Assembly (NCBI GenBank): GCA_022708385.1
Contig: JAKIYU010000067.1
Span: 1-10,561 of the forward strand
DNA length: 10,561 bases
From: Bacteroidota bacterium
GTDB taxonomy: Bacteria > Bacteroidota > Bacteroidia > Bacteroidales > PXBB01
Reading direction: 5' to 3'
The translations under genes were made by a program, and so were the position numbers. Below are positions 1 through 6,269 of the stretch, piece by piece (within the stretch, counting starts at the first letter, position 1; every line of letters starts with the position of its first letter). The notes beneath the pieces are model-generated. The model saw only the letters and a program-made list of their open reading frames with translations. It was not told where the DNA came from and made no database searches.

Positions 1-12
1 GTTATGGTTGAT

Positions 13-108
13 GTTTCGCCTGTCTGTGTTGGCAATACATCAACCATAACCTATACCTGTACCGGTATAGGTTATGGTTGATGTATTGCCAACACAGACA
101 GGCGAAAC
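13..108. repeat. Near-perfect inverted repeat (48-bp arms) at window edge
   Basis: Positions 13-60 are the reverse complement of 61-108 with one mismatch (T58 against C63), so the two arms meet with no loop at about 60/61. The right arm is in frame with the secreted protein running to 972 and encodes plausible domain sequence (PVCVGNTSTITYTG). The left arm is a mirror copy and supplies that protein's stop codon at 40-42. A perfect hairpin lying against a sequence end is the usual form of a fold-back assembly artefact. A biological palindrome is possible but less likely. Confidence 0.9.
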
Positions 109-972
109 GGCTGTAAAGGTAGATGTGGGTATAGGATGAACTATGACATTTACAGAGCTTTGTACTGTATCAGTGCCATCGGACATATAAACTGTATATG
201 TGGTGGTTGTGGTAGGAAAAACAGCCGGCGGATTTTGCACTGTTGGCCCGTGCGACCACCAATAAGTAATTAATGGGGGAGGTACCTGGATAGAAACATT
301 GTCAAGCCCCCAGTGGTCAAAAACTTCAGATGTAGAAGAGGTTTGAGCCCAACGAAAGCGTGTTGAAGGTGTCCATGCCGGCGCAGGTATGGGAACCGTA
401 CGTGTTGTCCAAACAGTAAAAGGCGTGTTGCCTGAAGCGCCAGGAGTGCTTGCGGTCGGAATATAATTAAGAATATCGCCGTTTGGTGCATAGTATTCTA
501 TGGTAGTCCATGTAGAACCGCCATTGGTTGAATATTGGATAGCCATACCTTCGTCATATTCATCGGGGCCTTCGCAGGGTGAATTGGCAGCCTGAATCGA
601 ATAACGCATTTCAAATTGAATGGAACCGCCTTGCGAAATATCAAAATCAACGGTAGTCAGGTTACGAGGCGCAGGCGATGTGGAACCCATCCAAAAGTAA
701 ATGGTGCCATCGGGAGAATTGGGTTGGCAGGGGTTGGTAAACATGGCTTGATTTGTAGCCGACCAGCCGGTACCAGGCGTACCGTTATTAAAGTCATTGT
801 TTAATACATAGTTATTGCAGTTGCCTACTGAGGTTAATGCAACTGAGTCTCCCAAACAGATTTGTACAGTTGCCTGTGCGCCATTGGCATAGGCGGTAAC
901 TGTGCACTGTTGAGCCTTAAGGCTTACTGTAATCCCTAAAATAATTATGGGTAAAAATATTTTTTTATACAT
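40..972 (-). CDS. Secreted reelin-like / Ig-like domain protein, C-terminus lost
   Basis: A 310-residue open frame starting with ATG at 970-972. Residues 1-20 are a Sec signal peptide (MYKKIFLPIIILGITVSLKA) with probable cleavage before QQC. Residues about 55-229 look like a reelin-type jelly-roll repeat: an Asp-box-like motif (STNGGSTW, 148-155) and a closing FDHWGLDNVSI (218-228) typical of that fold. Residues about 230-279 form an Ig-like repeat of the sort that precedes 'TTTTTYTVYMSDG', and a further PKD-like domain begins at about 281. From residue 305 the codons come from the mirror arm of the inverted repeat at 13-108, so the TGA stop at 40-42 is probably not the native end. The real gene is likely much longer, with more Ig/PKD domains and a T9SS sorting domain. 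It lies 26 bp downstream of the 999-1439 gene on the same strand, so they may share a transcript. The exact ligand or role is unknown; an adhesin or surface protein is the best guess. Confidence 0.75.
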   Translation of the reverse strand: MYKKIFLPIIILGITVSLKAQQCTVTAYANGAQATVQICLGDSVALTSVGNCNNYVLNNDFNNGTPGTGWSATNQAMFTNPCQPNSPDGTIYFWMGSTSPAPRNLTTVDFDISQGGSIQFEMRYSIQAANSPCEGPDEYDEGMAIQYSTNGGSTWTTIEYYAPNGDILNYIPTASTPGASGNTPFTVWTTRTVPIPAPAWTPSTRFRWAQTSSTSEVFDHWGLDNVSIQVPPPLITYWWSHGPTVQNPPAVFPTTTTTYTVYMSDGTDTVQSSVNVIVHPIPTSTFTAVSPVCVGNTSTITYTGTGIGYG

Positions 973-998
973 AATCTTTATGTTTTTCAGTTAATGAT

Positions 999-1439
999 TT
1001 AATAGGGGTTTACTTCCAATACGGTTATGTTGAACTTATCAAGCGAAGTGTTAGATTTCAGGTCGAGAAATTTTGAAAAAATCTTGAGTTTAGATGGGGT
1101 GCGGATGTCACATTCTCCCGTAACTGTTTCTCCTGCTGGAAGCTCTAATTCAAATTTATATTCATCAAGGTCGCACGAACTGCATTTGCCATTGTACCAG
1201 GCTTCGCGCTGCCATTTAATTTTTAAAGGTGTTTGTGTCGTGTTCACAAACTTCAGCAGAACCATCTCCCTGTAATACCCTTCGCTGGGTATATTACAAT
1301 CAGAATATTTATAAAATATCTGAATACCGCCCGTTTCTTTGTGCAATGTCCAGTCTTTTGACTTTGTCTGAGCACTGATTAATAAAGGGAAAGTGATAAA
1401 TAAAAAAACAAACTTAAGGAGGTGTTTTTTTGTATTCAT
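999..1439 (-). CDS. Small secreted four-cysteine protein of unknown function
   Basis: 146 residues from ATG at 1437-1439 to TAA. Residues 1-23 form a signal peptide with a positive start (MNTKKH), a hydrophobic core and a typical Bacteroidota cleavage region (ISA|QTK). The mature part is about 120 residues with four cysteines (C48, C86, C89, C110), enough for two disulfides. The pattern KCSSCD (85-90) and the strands EYKFELELPAG and FNITVLEV suggest a small beta-rich fold. I see no T9SS sorting domain and no lipobox, so it is probably periplasmic or secreted through another route. I do not recognise the family; short proteins of this kind are seen as hypothetical proteins in Bacteroidota. It is the first gene of a possible two-gene minus-strand unit with the reelin-like protein. 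Confidence 0.7.
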   Translation of the reverse strand: MNTKKHLLKFVFLFITFPLLISAQTKSKDWTLHKETGGIQIFYKYSDCNIPSEGYYREMVLLKFVNTTQTPLKIKWQREAWYNGKCSSCDLDEYKFELELPAGETVTGECDIRTPSKLKIFSKFLDLKSNTSLDKFNITVLEVNPY

Positions 1440-1474
1440 GTCTATTGTTTTTTATGTTTTCGAAATATAATTTA

Positions 1475-1482
1475 CAAATATA
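1475..1482 (-). promoter_or_regulatory. Candidate -7 element TATATTTG for the 999-1439 gene
   Basis: On the minus strand this reads TATATTTG, an exact fit to the Bacteroidota -7 consensus TAnnTTTG, about 36 bases before the ATG at 1439. TTTG occurs upstream at 1497-1500, but the gap of 14 bases is shorter than usual for the -33 element. The region is very A/T-rich, so chance matches are easy. Confidence 0.35.
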
Positions 1483-1696
1483 GGTTTATTTTCAAACAAA
1501 TTGTTAAAAAATTGTGAAAAAACATAGAAAATTAATGTCCTGCAAAAAACTTTGTTTTGACGCACATACCATTTAATAGTTGCTTGTTTTAGTTTTGCTT
1601 TTATACCTAATTTGAAGATTTTGTTACAACCCGCTTCATGTTTTTAGAAAATATTTACTTTTATGGAGGCAATACCCTGTTTTTTTATTGTTTTAA

Positions 1697-1706
1697 AATG
1701 ATTTAT
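1697..1706 (+). repeat. Left copy of 10-bp inverted repeat at edge of truncated-gene block
   Basis: AATGATTTAT here is matched as an exact reverse complement at 3943-3952. It sits at the point where the transporter reading frame at 1705 loses its N-terminal half. Being A/T-rich it could be a chance match, and its role is inferred only from position. Confidence 0.35.
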
Positions 1707-2325
1707 GTTTATGATTGTGATTTATTCGGGCTTTTGGATATTATATTTCCAGATGTTTGATACGGTTTTATGGTATCTGAAAGATTATGTGGATATGACA
1801 CCGGTAAACACGGCTGTTAATAAAGTGCTTGCCCTGTTTGTTGAAAATCCCGACTGGCGTTTTGATACTGAACATGTGACCGTTATCAATGCCGGCACCA
1901 TCATATTGCTGCAGTTGTTTATTTCGGCTGTTTTAAAAAAGACCAAAGCATTGCCGACTATGATTGCAGGTATTGCGCTCGGCACCCTGGGTATGGCTGT
2001 GCTTGCCGCATCAAATCATCCTTATGTATTCCTGTTGGGATTATTTGTTTTTTCCATAGGGGAAATGACGGTCCATCCCAAGTTTATTTCATACATAGGG
2101 CTGATAGCTCCCCAGGATAAAAAAGCGCTCTATTTGGGATATTCTTTTCTGTACGGTGTTATAGGGAGCGGAATAGGAGGGATACTGGGAGCGTATTTGT
2201 ATGTGTATTTTGTGGATGTTATGCACAAACCTTCCCTGCTGTGGCTTATTTTCAGTTTTATAGGGGTACTTACGATACTGGAGTTGTTGCTTTATAATAA
2301 ATATCTAGCTCCCAAAAAGTCGTGA
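1705..2325 (+). CDS. C-terminal half of a POT-like MFS peptide transporter, 5'-truncated
   Basis: 206 residues with six hydrophobic segments (about 3-20, 57-76, 83-101, 107-124, 141-170, 178-196), the number expected for the second half of a twelve-helix MFS carrier. The helix-7-like stretch YSGFWILYFQMFDTV and the helix-10 motif SIGEMTVHPKFISYIGLIAP (117-136) resemble POT/PTR peptide transporters, where a GE-x-x-x-(S/H)P motif in helix 10 is followed by a loop of the 'LAP' type. Full-length members have about 400-550 residues, so roughly the first half is absent. Upstream in the same frame is a TGA at 1699-1701, and before that only about 12 codons from an ATG at 1663. The region 1440-1660 shows no coding sequence for the missing half. 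This is probably a pseudogene or the result of a rearrangement or misassembly. It ends 4 bp from the stop of the convergent ABC gene. A half carrier is not expected to transport alone. Confidence 0.7.
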   Translation: MFMIVIYSGFWILYFQMFDTVLWYLKDYVDMTPVNTAVNKVLALFVENPDWRFDTEHVTVINAGTIILLQLFISAVLKKTKALPTMIAGIALGTLGMAVLAASNHPYVFLLGLFVFSIGEMTVHPKFISYIGLIAPQDKKALYLGYSFLYGVIGSGIGGILGAYLYVYFVDVMHKPSLLWLIFSFIGVLTILELLLYNKYLAPKKS

Positions 2326-2329
2326 AAAA

Positions 2330-3850
2330 TCAGATGTAATTGCTAGCATGAAGTTTAAACATTCTCGCATATTTGCCGTTAAGCTGCATCAGGCTGTCGT
2401 GTGTACCGTGCTCGGTAATGGTTTCCTTTTCGAGCACATAAATATAATCGGCCATTTTTACGGTTGAAAAACGGTGACTGACAATGATTGACGTTTTGCC
2501 TTTTGTAATTTCACCGAATTGTTTAAACACTTCATGTTCGGCTTGTGGGTCGAGGGCACTGGTGGGTTCGTCGAGAATAATAACAGGGGCATTTTTAAAA
2601 AAAGCCCGTGCCATAGCCAGCTTTTGCCATTCGCCTATGCTTAACTCTTCGCTGTTGTCGAAAAGCTTGCCGAGTATGGTTTCGTAACCTTTTTTTAAGG
2701 AAGCCACCAAATCGTCAATGCCGGCTTTTATCGCTGCCTGTTGTATGCGTTCGTCCCGGTGCATGGCGTCTATATTGCCAAAACCAATATTTTCGCGCAC
2801 GGTAAGATGATAAAGCACATAATCCTGAAACAAAACACTTATATGTGATTTGATTGCGGTGTCAGCTATGTTGTTTATGTTTGTGTCGTCAATAAGTATT
2901 TCGCCTGTGTCGGCCTCGTAAAGATGACAAAGCAACTTTACCAGGGTGGTTTTTCCGGCGCCGTTATCGCCTACAAGGGCAATGGTGGTGTCTGGCTCAA
3001 TGTGCATGGTAATATTTCTGAGGGCTTCGCGTGTGCTACCCGGATAACGGAATGACACGTTGTTTAGTATTATCCCGCTGGTAATGGGCTCCGGAAAAGG
3101 TTCAGCGGCCGCTGTGACGGTTCTTTTGTTTTTTAAACCGAGGAAAGTGTTTAGATTTGAAATGTACAGGTTGTCTTCGTACAACGAAGAAAAACTGTTG
3201 AGCAATTCTTTAAAATAGGAGGTGCCTCTTTGCATGGCCATGAAGTACATAACAAGATCGCCTGTGGTAAGGGTACCGTAAACAGATTTATAGGCCACGA
3301 TACCATAGGTAATAAAAATTGCAAGAGCCGATAAAATCTGGGCAAACGATTCAAAAAGTGTTTTCTGTGCAACGATTTTCAGTTTACCTGTCCGGAGGTC
3401 GGTGCGCAGACTGGTAAAATGTTCTGAGAAATATTTTTCAAGCCCAAAAAGACGTAATTCCTTGGCAAAAACATCGCCGGTTAAAATCCGGCTGAAGTAA
3501 TAAGCTTTTCTTTCTTTCTGTGTGTTTTCTTTTTGCCAGTTGTATTGTTTATTGGCGTAATATATTTTCAGCAACCCGCCCGGTACTGTAGCTGCTAACA
3601 GAGCTATGGCTATGGACCAATGCAGGGAAATAAGCAATACCGATAAGATTATTACCGCCAGAAGGTACTGCACAATGTAAAAAAGATTGTTTACAATTTT
3701 TAAAGGCCTGTACGGAGAATCCTGCAAGGCCCTGAAGAAAATATTGTGGTAGTCGGGGTTTTCGAAAAACCCAAGGTCGAGCGAAACGGCTTTTTTATGC
3801 AACAACTCATACATGTGGTCGGAAAACAGTTGCGACTGGTATTCGCGCAC
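2330..3850 (-). CDS. ABC exporter (fused membrane and ATPase domains), N-terminally truncated
   Basis: 506 residues counted from GTG at 3848-3850. The ATPase half is complete: Walker A GDNGAGKTT (294-302), Q-loop VLFQD (Q342), signature LSIGEWQ (403-409), Walker B VIILDEPTSALD (423-434) and switch histidine H459 in SHR. The membrane half shows helices at about 55-75, 78-96 and 167-190. The homologous frame does not stop at the GTG: it stays open to a TGA at 3956-3958 and adds a further helix (WVVLVTGVVFLINALANVIS) just before residue 1. No ATG or usual start lies in that extension. Exporters of this type have six helices and about 570-600 residues, so the first helix and its start are missing. 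The GTG is therefore only a nominal start and the gene is probably broken at its 5' end. Substrate unknown; the LSxGEWQ form resembles peptide or lipid exporters. Half-size exporters of this kind work as dimers in the inner membrane. Confidence 0.8.
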   Translation of the reverse strand: MREYQSQLFSDHMYELLHKKAVSLDLGFFENPDYHNIFFRALQDSPYRPLKIVNNLFYIVQYLLAVIILSVLLISLHWSIAIALLAATVPGGLLKIYYANKQYNWQKENTQKERKAYYFSRILTGDVFAKELRLFGLEKYFSEHFTSLRTDLRTGKLKIVAQKTLFESFAQILSALAIFITYGIVAYKSVYGTLTTGDLVMYFMAMQRGTSYFKELLNSFSSLYEDNLYISNLNTFLGLKNKRTVTAAAEPFPEPITSGIILNNVSFRYPGSTREALRNITMHIEPDTTIALVGDNGAGKTTLVKLLCHLYEADTGEILIDDTNINNIADTAIKSHISVLFQDYVLYHLTVRENIGFGNIDAMHRDERIQQAAIKAGIDDLVASLKKGYETILGKLFDNSEELSIGEWQKLAMARAFFKNAPVIILDEPTSALDPQAEHEVFKQFGEITKGKTSIIVSHRFSTVKMADYIYVLEKETITEHGTHDSLMQLNGKYARMFKLHASNYI

Positions 3851-3942
3851 ATATTGGCTTATGACATTTGCCAGGGCGTTAATAAGGAAAACAACCCCGG
3901 TAACAAGAACTACCCATTTTACTCTGATAAATGCCAGGAAAA

Positions 3943-3952
3943 ATAAATCATT
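3943..3952 (-). repeat. Right copy of 10-bp inverted repeat at edge of truncated-gene block
   Basis: The minus strand reads AATGATTTAT, identical to 1697-1706 on the plus strand. It lies just inside the point (3956-3958) where the ABC exporter frame ends upstream, and 13 bases before the ATG at 3965 of the next gene. Significance rests on position only. Confidence 0.35.
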
Positions 3953-3964
3953 AAATCAGGCTTT

Positions 3965-4021
3965 ATGAAAGCAAAATCTATTATTTGTACAGCTTTTCTG
4001 TCAGTTTTATTATATTTATAA
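3965..4021 (+). other. Out-of-frame signal-peptide start of the DUF2271 gene
   Basis: ATG at 3965 opens an 18-codon frame encoding MKAKSIICTAFLSVLLYL and then TAA. It has the positive start and hydrophobic core of a signal peptide, whereas the main downstream frame has neither an ATG nor a charged start. A one-base insertion near 4016-4020 (or a -1 shift) would join it to NTSFSQTSG of the main frame, giving a normal signal peptide with cleavage near SFSQ. This is best read as a frameshift, either real or a sequencing error in the A/T-rich stretch. Confidence 0.65.
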
Positions 4022-4764
4022 ACACATCTTTTTCACAAACCAGTGGCACTTTGAATTTCTCGGTGAAAATTACAGAGCCTACAGGTGGCTACAACAACAA
4101 ACTGGTTATTGCTATATGGCTTGAGGACTCTGCGACAGGTAGTTTTATCAAAACAAAACTTCGCTATGCTGTTGCTGAAGTTCAGTACCTGAATGTATGG
4201 ATAGCCAAGTCGAATCAAAATGTAGTGGATGCGGTTACAGGGGCAACCACAAGTCCCGGCACTTTTAATGTAGTGTGGAACGGCACTGCGGTAAACGGCT
4301 CAGTGGTACCCGACGGAACATACAATGTATGGATACAATTCAGCGATAAAAACAGCAGCGGACCTACAAAATACTGTTCTTTCGTAAAAGGCCCCAACCC
4401 TATAGTTAATGCCACGTATGCCAATTCGGGCAATTTTACCAATATGTCATTAAGCTGGACTCCAACAGCAACGCAGATAAACGACCCTTTGCTGTTTAAC
4501 CAAAAACTAATGATTTATCCCAACCCGGTCAGGGATAATGTTAAAATTGAATTTTTACTCAGCAAAGATCAGACAGTCGATATTTCACTTTACAATCTTA
4601 AAGGGCAGTTGGTAAATAAATTTTCCGAAGGTATTTTAGCCGATATTGGTATAAATACAATCGTGTGGAATATAAAAGACCAGACATGTATTAAACCCGG
4701 TTTTTATTTTATCAGGGTTAAATGCCGGGAATATGACCTTGTTAAGAAAATAAATGTGCTTTAG
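3985..4764 (+). CDS. T9SS-exported DUF2271 domain protein, frameshifted at the N-terminus
   Basis: 259 residues counted from TTG at 3985, though the true start is probably ATG 3965 in another frame. After the signal peptide, residues about 21-160 match my recollection of DUF2271: strands LNFSVKITEPTGGY and LVIAIWLED, a tryptophan-bearing segment, VDAVTGATTSPGTFNVVWNG (81-100), then VVPDGTYNVWIQFSD (107-121). The run D82-A-V-T-G-A-T88 fits the D-x-x-(S/T)-G-A-T consensus at which ApbE attaches FMN to exported proteins; whether it is used here is unknown. Residues about 175-259 are a type A T9SS sorting domain (LMIYPNPVRDNVKIEF ... GFYFIRVKCREYDLVKKINVL) with a FlgD-like character. It should cross the outer membrane and be released or attached to the surface. 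It converges with the collagen-like gene, with 8 bp between stops. No convincing promoter is seen upstream; the ABC gene fragment lies there instead. Confidence 0.75.
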   Translation: MYSFSVSFIIFINTSFSQTSGTLNFSVKITEPTGGYNNKLVIAIWLEDSATGSFIKTKLRYAVAEVQYLNVWIAKSNQNVVDAVTGATTSPGTFNVVWNGTAVNGSVVPDGTYNVWIQFSDKNSSGPTKYCSFVKGPNPIVNATYANSGNFTNMSLSWTPTATQINDPLLFNQKLMIYPNPVRDNVKIEFLLSKDQTVDISLYNLKGQLVNKFSEGILADIGINTIVWNIKDQTCIKPGFYFIRVKCREYDLVKKINVL

Positions 4765-4772
4765 GCAATAGT

Positions 4773-6143
4773 TTAGTTATTCGGGCGTACAATTTCAATA
4801 CGTAAACTCCCCTGTGTGACTGTGGTGCTATTGCCGCCCAGTATAGCTTCGCCGTCGCCGCCGTATCGGCCGGCGTAAACAGCTATGGTGTAAGACCCGT
4901 CGGAAGGTACCGGATAATGCCCGCTGACAGCCCAGTTGGCAAACGACATATAAGAAAATGTGGTGTAGTCAACAGAAACTTTGGTATAACCACCGTTGGG
5001 TAAATCGGCGCCATTAACCCTGATACCGATTTCAACATTGGCATAGTTTGAACCTGCTGCCATTACACCGCCGTGCGCATGCAGATATAAAATATCGCCG
5101 GCTTTCAAAGTGAGAACGCGTGTCATTCCGGGAATAACAACCATTGAGCCTGACGTTGTAGTAAGGGAGGCATTGCTGTAATCGTATGTTATTCCCGAGG
5201 CATAGTCAGAGGCTGTCATAACTTTAGTCCAAGGCTGAGCGGCATTGTTGCTTGTTTTTCTGAAATACAGCTTCTGGTCGTTGAAACTACCGGCTAATTG
5301 CATGGCGTAGTTGTTAGCGGTATTGCTGTGGCGTACATCAAGGAGATGCCACCATCCTGTAGCTCCGGTAGGCCAGTTGGCGGCAGGTGTTGGTGCGTCG
5401 GTTTCGTAAAATCCGCTGCGTGCTGTAGTGCCGCTTAAGCCCGCATCGCTTCTCGACTCTGAGCGTGTTCCAGCATTACCCCAGTAAACTAACCCTGATG
5501 CTCTTATATTGCCGGTTACATCAAGCTTTTCGGAAGGGGAAGTGTTGCTGACCCCTACATTGGTGCCGTTATTAAATAAAATGCTGTTTGCTGTCCATGT
5601 CGAACCATCGTGACGAAGTGTCTGACCAGATGTACCTGCTACTAAAGGTCCCGTGGCGCCTGTAGCGCCTGTAGCGCCTGTAGCGCCGGTTGCCCCTGTA
5701 TTACCTGTTATGCCAGTGTTTCCGGTAATACCAGTAGCACCTGTTGCACCCGTAGGCCCTGTGCTGCCGGTAGCACCAGTATTGCCGGTTACACCGGTAG
5801 CTCCTGTTGGCCCAGTATTACCCGTTGTGCCTGTACTTCCGGTAGTACCTGTAGCTCCTGTTGGCCCTGCCGGTCCTATAGCCTGCACCCAAATACTGCC
5901 ATTAAAATACCAAAACTGGTTATTGTCGGTGTCATACACCATGAGGCCTTGTGCAGGCGAAACAATGGCAATGCGTTGAGCACTTGTCATTCGGGGAATA
6001 AGAATACCCTTTTCGGTGCTGCTTACATCAAGCATGGATGAGCTATTAGCAGGCGCGCCCGAATTGTTTATTGAAACGCCTTGTTGGGCATTTGACAAGT
6101 AGAAGATGTTTAATAAAAATATAAATACAATTATTTTTTTCAT
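4773..6143 (-). CDS. Secreted tail-fibre-like protein: collagen-like stalk, pyocin knob, C1q-like end
   Basis: 456 residues from ATG at 6141-6143. Residues 1-19 are a signal peptide (MKKIIVFIFLLNIFYLSNA). Residues about 20-88 are a module common in Bacteroidota fibre proteins (SSMLDVSSTEKGILIPRM ... LMVYDTDNNQFWYFNGSIW). Residues 90-167 are about 26 unbroken Gly-X-Y triplets, mostly G-A-T, G-N-T, G-P-T and G-S-T, a bacterial collagen-like stalk expected to trimerise. A short linker with KLDVTGNIRASG (206-217) leads to residues about 240-312, which resemble the pyocin-knob domain of phage and tailocin fibres (GFYETDAP, NWPTGATGWWHLLDVRHSN, YAMQLAGSF, PWTKVM). Residues about 320-456 are beta-rich and resemble a C1q/TNF-like trimeric end (GMTRVLTLKAGDILYLHAHG ... 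GSLRIEIVRPN). I see no T9SS sorting domain and no chaperone or protease motif. It probably forms a trimeric surface or secreted fibre that binds glycans or proteins; this role is inferred from domain type. Confidence 0.8.
   Translation of the reverse strand: MKKIIVFIFLLNIFYLSNAQQGVSINNSGAPANSSSMLDVSSTEKGILIPRMTSAQRIAIVSPAQGLMVYDTDNNQFWYFNGSIWVQAIGPAGPTGATGTTGSTGTTGNTGPTGATGVTGNTGATGSTGPTGATGATGITGNTGITGNTGATGATGATGATGATGPLVAGTSGQTLRHDGSTWTANSILFNNGTNVGVSNTSPSEKLDVTGNIRASGLVYWGNAGTRSESRSDAGLSGTTARSGFYETDAPTPAANWPTGATGWWHLLDVRHSNTANNYAMQLAGSFNDQKLYFRKTSNNAAQPWTKVMTASDYASGITYDYSNASLTTTSGSMVVIPGMTRVLTLKAGDILYLHAHGGVMAAGSNYANVEIGIRVNGADLPNGGYTKVSVDYTTFSYMSFANWAVSGHYPVPSDGSYTIAVYAGRYGGDGEAILGGNSTTVTQGSLRIEIVRPNN
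5645..5876 (-). repeat. Collagen-like Gly-X-Thr coding repeat
   Basis: DNA encoding residues 90-167 of the fibre-like protein, about 26 triplets of 9 bases each in one frame. Codon choice varies over most of its length, but 5656-5682 holds three exact copies of gcgcctgta (plus strand) plus a partial fourth, the mark of recent slippage. Changes in copy number would keep the frame. Confidence 0.9.
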
Positions 6144-6184
6144 TGTAAAATTAATTTATCGAATAAGTCATAAAAATACTTATG

Positions 6185-6192
6185 CAAATGTA
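6185..6192 (-). promoter_or_regulatory. Candidate -7 element TACATTTG for the fibre-like gene
   Basis: The minus strand reads TACATTTG, an exact TAnnTTTG match about 42 bases before the ATG at 6143. No clear TTTG is found at -33 spacing. The downstream leader is A/T-rich with no Shine-Dalgarno sequence, usual for this phylum. Confidence 0.4.
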
Positions 6193-6269
6193 ATGAAAAT
6201 ATAAATAAAAATATAAAAAATGTAAATTAATGATATCAAAAATACTTAACAAATGAAATTTTTATAAAG

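Noticed and set aside
1699..1701. TGA read as tryptophan (alternative genetic code) before the transporter fragment
   Set aside because: TGG is the normal Trp codon throughout, and TGA ends other genes here (2323-2325 and 2330-2332). One in-frame TGA is better explained by gene decay.
1697..3952. Insertion sequence or integron-type mobile element
   Set aside because: There is no transposase or recombinase, and the 10-bp inverted repeat alone is too short and A/T-rich to define an element.
4004..4022. Programmed -1 frameshift in the DUF2271 signal peptide
   Set aside because: The site has no X-XXY-YYZ heptamer and no clear downstream structure; an indel or sequencing error is simpler.
5653..5979. 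Plus-strand open frame encoding a Val-Ala-Pro repeat of 108 residues
   Set aside because: It is the antisense of the Gly-X-Thr collagen repeat; the repeat removes stops from the opposite strand. It has no domain or start context.
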